Shown one piece after another: positions 6,172 through 10,432 of a stretch of DNA of 10,432 nt; the stretch's first letter is position 1, and the number at the start of each line of letters is the position of its first letter. The notes under the pieces are model-generated. The model had not been told where the DNA came from, made no database searches, and worked only from the letters and a program-made list of their open reading frames with translations. A program made the translations under genes and the position numbers. The stretch comes from an uncultured Eubacteriales bacterium (GTDB taxonomy: Bacteria; Bacillota; Clostridia; Oscillospirales; Acutalibacteraceae), in the NCBI GenBank assembly GCA_900320415.1, contig ONSE01000175.1:1-10432 (forward strand), read 5' to 3'.

Positions 6172-7212
6172 TCAATTCCCCGAGCTTTTGTCCATTTTCA
6201 GTATCTTCTGAAACGCCGTGGGGAGGGCGTAGTCAGTCTGCAGCTCGCTATCCTTTGCCCAGAGATAGCGTCCGCACGGGTTTTCGACGGTGACCCGATA
6301 TCCCTTCATGAACCAGTCGATATGCGTGAATACGTGCTTGGCTTCCCCGAGAAATACGACGGAAACAGGGGACAGCCCCCGGCTGCCGAGAATCTCCCTT
6401 ATTTCTCCTTCGGAATAATAACCGTCGTCGTTCGGAAGCTGGTACATTCCCGCGAGCAAGCCCTGACCGGCGCGTTTCTCGATCGCGATCCTGCCGTCCA
6501 CGTCCGTCAGAAGGAATACTGTCTTTTCCGCGCGGCCGCGCCTGAGCTTTTTGATACGCACAGGCAGCTCTGCGGTCAGTCCCTCGCGAAAGGCGGCACA
6601 GTGCGGCTGCAGCGGACAGGCGGCGCAGTCGGGCTCGCCGTTGGGAAGGCAGACAAGCTCTCCCAGCTCCATCAGCGCCTCATTGAAATCGCCTGCCTGC
6701 GGCGGCATGATGGAGGAAAGCTGCTGCGTGACGCGCTTTTTTACCTCTGGCAGGAGCACGTTCTCACGGCTTCCCGTCACGCGCGCGATGACGCGCAGGA
6801 CGTTGCCGTCCACGGCGGGCACTCTTTCGTTGAAGCATATGGAAGCGATCGCGCCCGCTGTGTAGTCGCCGATGCCCGCGAGGGCTTTGATTTCCCTGAA
6901 GCCGCGCGGAAACGAGCCGCCATAATCCTCCATGACGGTGACAGCGGCTTTTTTCAGATTGCGCGCGCGGCTGTAGTAGCCCAGACCCTCCCAGAGCTTC
7001 AGCAGCGCGTCGTCCCCGATTTCGCTGAGGGCACGCACGTCGGGAACCGCCTCCATAAACCGCGCGTAGTATTTTTTGACCGCTTCTATCCGTGTCTGCT
7101 GGAGCATGATCTCCGAAACCCAGACATGGTAGGGCTGTCTGTCCTGCCGCCACGGAAGCTCCCGCTTGTTGAGCGCGAACCACCCGAGAAGCGGCGTGAT
7201 GATTTCCTGCAT
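6172..7212 (-). CDS. mutY: Adenine DNA glycosylase MutY
   Basis: A 346-residue base-excision repair enzyme that removes adenine mispaired with 8-oxoguanine. The catalytic domain shows Glu34 in WVSEIMLQQT, the helix-hairpin-helix LAGIGDYTAG (111-120), catalytic Asp135 in VPAVDGNVLRV, and an iron-sulphur cluster motif with C188, C196, C199 and C205. The first Cys spacing is seven residues rather than the six of E. coli MutY; I believe such spacing occurs in clostridial relatives. The C-terminal NUDIX-like domain (about 228-340) has FTH (295-297), matching the FSH loop that reads 8-oxoguanine. The start at 7212 has AAGGAGAGG a few bases upstream. The longer in-frame start at 7269 lies within the -35 box, so it is rejected. 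The 3' end faces recQ. Confidence 0.96.
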   Translation of the reverse strand: MQEIITPLLGWFALNKRELPWRQDRQPYHVWVSEIMLQQTRIEAVKKYYARFMEAVPDVRALSEIGDDALLKLWEGLGYYSRARNLKKAAVTVMEDYGGSFPRGFREIKALAGIGDYTAGAIASICFNERVPAVDGNVLRVIARVTGSRENVLLPEVKKRVTQQLSSIMPPQAGDFNEALMELGELVCLPNGEPDCAACPLQPHCAAFREGLTAELPVRIKKLRRGRAEKTVFLLTDVDGRIAIEKRAGQGLLAGMYQLPNDDGYYSEGEIREILGSRGLSPVSVVFLGEAKHVFTHIDWFMKGYRVTVENPCGRYLWAKDSELQTDYALPTAFQKILKMDKSSGN

Positions 7213-7240
7213 ATGATCCTCTCCTTGTTTCGATACTGCC

Positions 7241-7269
7241 ATTATAGATGACACGCGAGAGCCTGTCAA
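7241..7269 (-). promoter_or_regulatory. Consensus promoter of mutY
   Basis: On the minus strand TTGACA (7269-7264) and TATAAT (7246-7241) are both perfect consensus and 17 bp apart. Transcription should start near 7234, about 22 bases before the mutY ATG. Confidence 0.88.
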
Positions 7270-7273
7270 GCGG

Positions 7274-7302
7274 TTGACGGCGCGCTTTTTCTCGGGTATA
7301 AT
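7274..7302 (+). promoter_or_regulatory. Near-consensus promoter of the DUF3783-type gene
   Basis: TTGACG (7274-7279) and TATAAT (7297-7302) are 17 bp apart. Transcription should start near 7309, right at the GAGGTGA ribosome binding site (7310-7316), so the leader is very short. The -35 is only 4 bp from the -35 of the opposing mutY promoter. Confidence 0.85.
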
Positions 7303-7321
7303 ACTCTCTGAGGTGAATGAA

Positions 7322-7687
7322 ATGGCAGAGGTTTTTCTTTATAATATCGAAAAAAGCAAGGCGGTCAAAATCAAGGTGCTTTGCCACAGGATGGGAATCG
7401 CCGCGCGCACGGTGAAAAGGGAGGAGTTCGGCGTGAAGCTGTCCTCGCTTCTCGGTCTGACGGAGGATATGACGGCGCAGTCCGATTCCGGATTTGACGC
7501 GGAGATGCTGTATTTTTCCGACTTCATTCCTCCGATACTCAACCTGTTCCTCAATCAGCTCAGGCGTCAGAAAACGCCCGTCGCGCTGAAGGCGGTGAGA
7601 ACGGACGCGAACGTCGGTCTCACGTCCTGTGAGCTTTACAGAGAGATCGCCGCCGAGCATGAGGCGCTGAGCGGTCGGCGGCAATAA
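7322..7687 (+). CDS. DUF3783-type small conserved protein
   Basis: A 121-residue soluble protein with no signal peptide or membrane segment. The N-terminal half (AEVFLYNIEKSKAVKIKVLCHRMGI) looks like a small alpha/beta unit. The C-terminal half reads EMLYFSDF, then NLFLNQLRRQKTPVALKAVRTDANVGLT and a helix ending in AAEHEAL. The phrase pattern (E-M-L-x-F-x-x-F, then P-x-x-L-K-A-V-x-T) is what I know from DUF3783 proteins of Firmicutes, whose function is unknown. The start at 7322 has GAGGTGA 5 bases upstream; the in-frame ATG at 7274 overlaps the -35 box and is rejected. It is divergent from mutY, which does not by itself imply a shared role. Function unassigned. Confidence 0.75.
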   Translation: MAEVFLYNIEKSKAVKIKVLCHRMGIAARTVKREEFGVKLSSLLGLTEDMTAQSDSGFDAEMLYFSDFIPPILNLFLNQLRRQKTPVALKAVRTDANVGLTSCELYREIAAEHEALSGRRQ

Positions 7688-7739
7688 GCGGCGTTGTTCC
7701 GTGACAATCTTGAAATTCTGATAAAATTCACAAAAATAC

Positions 7740-7769
7740 TTGACCTTGCCTGTTGATTCAAGTTATAAT
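7740..7769 (+). promoter_or_regulatory. Promoter of the sodium:alanine symporter gene
   Basis: TTGACC (7740-7745) and TATAAT (7764-7769) are 18 bp apart. Transcription should start near 7776, leaving a leader of about 25 bases. This excludes the in-frame TTG at 7753 as a start and leaves no room for a riboswitch. Confidence 0.8.
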
Positions 7770-7800
7770 GAATACATATTATCTGGTTTTGGAGGATATT

Positions 7801-9219
7801 ATGTTTGATTCAATTATTCGCTTTTTCAATTCCGTTGACGATGTGATGTATTACCCCATACTGATCGTCGTGCTGGCGGCGGCAGGTCTGTTTTTTACCT
7901 TCCGCACACGGTTCGTGCAGCTGCGTCTGTTCGGAACGGCGTGCAGGCTGATCGTCGAAAAACCCGCGGGGGAGCAGAAGGTTTCCTCCTTCCAGGCGCT
8001 GATGGTCTCCACCGCCTCGCGCGTCGGCACGGGCAACATCGTCGGCGTTTCCACCGCTATCTGCATCGGCGGTCCCGGCGCCTGCTTCTGGATGTGGCTG
8101 ATGTGCATCATCGGCGCTTCCTCGGCGTTTACCGAGAGTACCCTCGCGCAGATTTTCAAGCGGAAGGGCAAGGACGGCAACAGCTACGGCGGTCCTGCCT
8201 ACTATATCGAGAAGGTCGTCAAAAGCGGCTGGCTTTCCATGCTCTTTTGCGTGTTCCTGATTGCCACCTATGCCTTTGGCTTCAATCTTCTGTGCTCCTA
8301 TAATCTGCAATCCTCCTTTGAGATCTACAGCTTCTACGATAAAACATGGTCGCCTGTCATCATCGGCGCGGTCGCTGCCGCGGCGGTGGCGTTCTGCCTG
8401 TTCGGCGGCGGCAAGAGAATCATCGGACTCACCGAGAAGATTGTGCCGTTTATGGGAATCGGATATGTGCTTGTTTCTCTGATCGTGATTTTCACCCACA
8501 TCGGCAACATACCGCAGACCTTCTCCGTGATCTTTCGGGACGCGTTCAATTTTCCCGCCATCTTCGGCGGTCTGAGCGGCTCCTGCATGGTTTACGGCAT
8601 CAAGAGGGGTCTTTATTCCAATGAGGCAGGCGTCGGTTCCGCGCCGAACGCGTCCGCCTCCGCTGACGTGACCCACCCCGTGAAGCAGGGACTTGTGCAG
8701 ACGGTTTCCGTCTATATCGACACCATTCTTCTTTGTACCGCGACCGCGCTGATGTGTCTTACCTCAGGCGTGGAGTATTCTCCCGAGACCTCAGGCGCGG
8801 CATATGTGCAGAACGCGGTTTCGACCATCTTCGGCGGCTTCGGTCCTGTCTTTATCACGATAGCGATGGTCATGTTCGCTTTCACCACGCTGATCGGCAA
8901 TCTCTATTATGTGGACAACGCGCTGATTTATCTGAACAAAAAGAGAAAGCCGTCAAAACTGTTTATGAATATTTTTTATGTCGGCTGTGTGGCGGTGGTT
9001 TTTTTAGGCGCGCTGATCCCCATGGATTTTGCCTGGACGATGGCGGATATCACTATGGGCGGTATGACGCTGATCAATATTCCCGTCTGCGTGATCCTGT
9101 CCGGCATTGCCGTCAGGGCGCTCCGGGATTTTGAGAGCCAGAGGAAAAACAGGCTCAATCCGCATTTTCGCGCGAAGGATATCGGACTGAGCGAGCAGGA
9201 AGTGAGCTTCTGGAAATAG
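7801..9219 (+). CDS. Alanine/glycine:cation symporter (AGCS family)
   Basis: A 472-residue multi-span membrane transporter that takes up alanine or glycine with sodium or protons. Family hallmarks are RVGTGNIVGVSTAI (74-87), the signature GGPGACFWMWLMCIIG (90-105), GNSYGGPAYYIE (126-137), and further on GLYSNEAGVGSAPNASA with THPVKQGL, which belongs to the conserved substrate and sodium site region. The length is normal for the family (AlsT, DagA). GGAGGA lies 4-5 bases before the ATG at 7801, and the promoter at 7740-7769 excludes the upstream in-frame TTG. No riboswitch or regulator gene is nearby. Whether the substrate is alanine, glycine, or another small amino acid such as glutamine cannot be told from sequence alone. 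Confidence 0.95.
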   Translation: MFDSIIRFFNSVDDVMYYPILIVVLAAAGLFFTFRTRFVQLRLFGTACRLIVEKPAGEQKVSSFQALMVSTASRVGTGNIVGVSTAICIGGPGACFWMWLMCIIGASSAFTESTLAQIFKRKGKDGNSYGGPAYYIEKVVKSGWLSMLFCVFLIATYAFGFNLLCSYNLQSSFEIYSFYDKTWSPVIIGAVAAAAVAFCLFGGGKRIIGLTEKIVPFMGIGYVLVSLIVIFTHIGNIPQTFSVIFRDAFNFPAIFGGLSGSCMVYGIKRGLYSNEAGVGSAPNASASADVTHPVKQGLVQTVSVYIDTILLCTATALMCLTSGVEYSPETSGAAYVQNAVSTIFGGFGPVFITIAMVMFAFTTLIGNLYYVDNALIYLNKKRKPSKLFMNIFYVGCVAVVFLGALIPMDFAWTMADITMGGMTLINIPVCVILSGIAVRALRDFESQRKNRLNPHFRAKDIGLSEQEVSFWK

Positions 9220-9220
9220 A

Positions 9221-9250
9221 CCTTCCGTCAGAGGTATTTCTGACGGGAGG
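9221..9250 (+). other. Strong hairpin directly after the symporter stop codon
   Basis: A 12-bp stem (CCTTCCGTCAGA with TCTGACGGGAGG, one G-U pair) with a GGTATT loop begins two bases after the stop codon. It has no T tract on either strand, so it is not a standard terminator. It could protect the 3' end of the transcript or attenuate read-through into the phosphoesterase gene 36 bases downstream. Confidence 0.5.
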
Positions 9251-9285
9251 ATCACATATACTCAATAGAGCCGGGAGGTGTCGGT

Positions 9286-10110
9286 ATGGCTAAATTGGTT
9301 TTGAGGGAATACACCGTAAAATCGGAGCGCGTCCGCAGTTCCGTGGATATCGCGCTGGTTTCCGATTTGCATGAGCGCCGCGCGGTGGATGTTCTGAATC
9401 TTCTCAAGCAGGAGAAGCCTGACTTGATAGCCGTGGCAGGCGATACGCTGGAGCGGTTTGACAATACCGTATATGTTCCCAAAAGCAACCGCAAGCCGAA
9501 TGCTTTTCGCTCTATGCTGGTGAATGCGATTTGCTATGTCAATTACGGTCTGAGCAGGGTGTTTGGAAGGAAGAACAGCGCCAGCACGCAGAACGCCTAC
9601 AGCTTTTTGCGCCAGGCAAGCAACATCGCGCCCGTATTCCTCAGCCTGGGAAACCATGAAACGCTGCTTCACACGGAGGACTACGAGTTCTTCAAAAAGT
9701 ACGGGATCTGTCTGCTCGACAACGAGGAGACGGAGCTGGCGGTCAGGGACAATTTTCTGACAGTGGGCGGCCTGTCCACCGAGGCGGACAGGGCATGGCT
9801 CAGCTCATTTGCGCGCAGGGAGGGCTTCCGCCTTCTGCTGTGCCACCACCCCGAATATTATGACGAGTGGATCAGAAAAACCGACATTGACCTGATCCTG
9901 TCGGGACATAACCACGGCGGACAGATCAGGCTTTTTGGCAAGGGACTTGTCGGCAGCGGCGGCAGGATACTTCCGAAGTATGACCGCGGTCTGTATGACG
10001 ACCGTCTGGTGGTATCGGCGGGCTGTGCCAACACGGCGGCAATTCCGCGGCTCTTTAATCCGCGCGAGCTGGTGATCATTCATTTGGAAAAAATTGAAAA
10101 AAGCTCTTGA
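9286..10110 (+). CDS. Calcineurin-like metallophosphoesterase
   Basis: A 274-residue protein with the dimetal phosphoesterase motif set: SDLH (26-29), AGD (51-53), GNHE (122-125), LLCHHPE (184-190) and GHNHGGQ (207-213). The GHNHGGQIRLFG ending matches the YkuE/YaeI branch (membrane-associated lipid or UDP-sugar phosphoesterases), but no N-terminal membrane anchor is present here. The stretch between the second and third motifs (about 58-105) seems some 35 residues longer than usual. GGGAGG (9273-9278) lies 7 bases before the ATG. No clear promoter is seen in the 66-bp gap, only a poor TATACT at 9257-9262, so it may be read through from the symporter. Its TGA stop lies inside the -35 box of the tRNA promoter. 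Substrate unknown. Confidence 0.9.
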   Translation: MAKLVLREYTVKSERVRSSVDIALVSDLHERRAVDVLNLLKQEKPDLIAVAGDTLERFDNTVYVPKSNRKPNAFRSMLVNAICYVNYGLSRVFGRKNSASTQNAYSFLRQASNIAPVFLSLGNHETLLHTEDYEFFKKYGICLLDNEETELAVRDNFLTVGGLSTEADRAWLSSFARREGFRLLLCHHPEYYDEWIRKTDIDLILSGHNHGGQIRLFGKGLVGSGGRILPKYDRGLYDDRLVVSAGCANTAAIPRLFNPRELVIIHLEKIEKSS

Positions 10111-10135
10111 CATTTTGAAAGTGCTGTGATATAAT
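10107..10135 (+). promoter_or_regulatory. Perfect consensus promoter of the tRNA cluster
   Basis: TTGACA (10107-10112) and TATAAT (10130-10135) are both exact consensus and 17 bp apart, as expected for a stable-RNA operon. The phosphoesterase stop codon TGA (10108-10110) is part of the -35 box. Transcription should start near 10142. Confidence 0.92.
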
Positions 10136-10140
10136 TACTC

Positions 10141-10179
10141 TTGTCGCTGAGAGATAAGGCGAGAGCGCTGAAGCGACAA
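10141..10179 (+). other. Stem-loop in the tRNA operon leader
   Basis: TTGTCGCT (10141-10148) and AGCGACAA (10172-10179) are perfect inverted repeats around a 23-base loop, placed between the transcription start and the first tRNA. Such leaders usually serve as processing substrates for tRNA maturation. It ends 11 bases before tRNA-Val. Confidence 0.5.
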
Positions 10180-10190
10180 AGGCAATTGAT

Positions 10191-10266
10191 GGGAGTTTAG
10201 CTCAGCTGGGAGAGCATCTGCCTTACAAGCAGAGGGTCACAGGTTCGAGCCCTGTAACTCCCACCA
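10191..10266 (+). tRNA. tRNA-Val (anticodon UAC)
   Basis: A 76-base cloverleaf. The acceptor GGGAGTT pairs with AACTCCC, the anticodon stem TCTGC/GCAGA encloses loop CTTACAA with anticodon TAC (10224-10226), and the T loop TTCGAGC is standard. CCA is encoded at 10264-10266. First of a three-tRNA cluster. Confidence 0.97.
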
Positions 10267-10273
10267 GGAATTT

Positions 10274-10350
10274 GGCCCGGTAGTTCAGTTGGTTAGAACG
10301 CTAGCCTGTCACGCTAGAGGTCGACGGTTCGAGCCCGTTCCGGGTCGCCA
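10274..10350 (+). tRNA. tRNA-Asp (anticodon GUC)
   Basis: A 77-base cloverleaf. The acceptor GGCCCGG pairs with CCGGGTC (one G-U), the anticodon stem CTAGC/GCTAG encloses CTGTCAC with anticodon GTC (10308-10310), the discriminator is G as expected for Asp, and CCA is encoded at 10348-10350. It lies 7 bases after tRNA-Val. Confidence 0.97.
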
Positions 10351-10355
10351 AATAT

Positions 10356-10431
10356 GCCTCTGTAGCTCAGTCGGTAGAGCAGGGGACTGAAAATCCCCGT
10401 GTCGATGGTTCGATTCCGTCCGGAGGCACCA
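10356..10431 (+). tRNA. tRNA-Phe (anticodon GAA)
   Basis: A 76-base cloverleaf. The acceptor GCCTCTG pairs with CGGAGGC, the anticodon stem GGGGA/TCCCC encloses CTGAAAA with anticodon GAA (10389-10391), the discriminator is A, and CCA is encoded at 10429-10431. It lies 5 bases after tRNA-Asp and ends one base before the window edge, so the cluster may continue. Confidence 0.97.
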
Positions 10432-10432
10432 A

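Noticed and set aside
6028..7251. 407-codon plus-strand frame across the mutY region
   Set aside because: It is antisense to an unmistakable mutY with all catalytic motifs; its first part reads through the dispersed repeat element.
7753..7800. Upstream in-frame TTG as symporter start
   Set aside because: It lies within the promoter spacer; the ATG at 7801 has a strong ribosome site and a normal family N-terminus.
7688..7800. Glycine riboswitch or T-box before the amino acid symporter
   Set aside because: The promoter at 7740-7769 leaves a leader of only about 25 bases, too short for either.

Overview
The window looks like chromosomal DNA of an anaerobic Gram-positive gut or rumen bacterium of the Ruminococcus / Oscillospiraceae type. 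The main evidence is a secreted protein with a textbook C-terminal dockerin (the cellulosome plug module) joined to cohesin-like modules by a long Pro-Thr linker. Supporting evidence is strong AGGAGG-type ribosome binding sites, near-consensus sigma-A promoters, tRNAs with encoded CCA ends, Firmicutes-style MutY, RecQ and AlsT proteins, and fairly GC-rich coding DNA next to one strongly AT-rich intergenic stretch. Genus is inferred, not proven.

Layout. The left edge (1-47, minus strand) carries the first 15 codons of a cytidylate-kinase-like gene. A divergent AT-rich gap leads to the secreted dockerin protein (369-2057), which has its own promoter and terminator. Next is a two-gene ABC exporter operon (2230-3898) of the BcrA/LanFEG self-protection type, also closed by a terminator. 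recQ (4028-5836) and mutY (6172-7212, minus strand) are convergent DNA-repair genes. The 335 bp between them hold a minus-strand terminator, a 62-bp element with inverted-repeat ends and a roughly 100-bp dispersed-repeat-like element. mutY and a small DUF3783-type gene (7322-7687) diverge from two near-perfect promoters placed back to back. An alanine/glycine:cation symporter (7801-9219) and a metallophosphoesterase (9286-10110) follow. The stop codon of the phosphoesterase lies inside the -35 box of a consensus promoter that drives a tRNA cluster, Val(UAC)-Asp(GUC)-Phe(GAA), which runs to the right edge.

How the genes work together. Most transcription units here are short and independent, each with a recognisable promoter. 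RecQ (helicase for recombination repair and fork rescue) and MutY (removes A opposite 8-oxoguanine) share a theme of genome maintenance but have separate promoters on opposite strands. The dockerin protein would act outside the cell, docking into a scaffoldin and possibly offering cohesin-like modules of its own. The ABC pair probably handles peptide antibiotics or envelope stress.

I see no phage, CRISPR or defence island. The most unusual parts are the dockerin protein with its 22-unit repeat linker, the nested repeat elements between recQ and mutY, and the tightly packed regulatory junctions.
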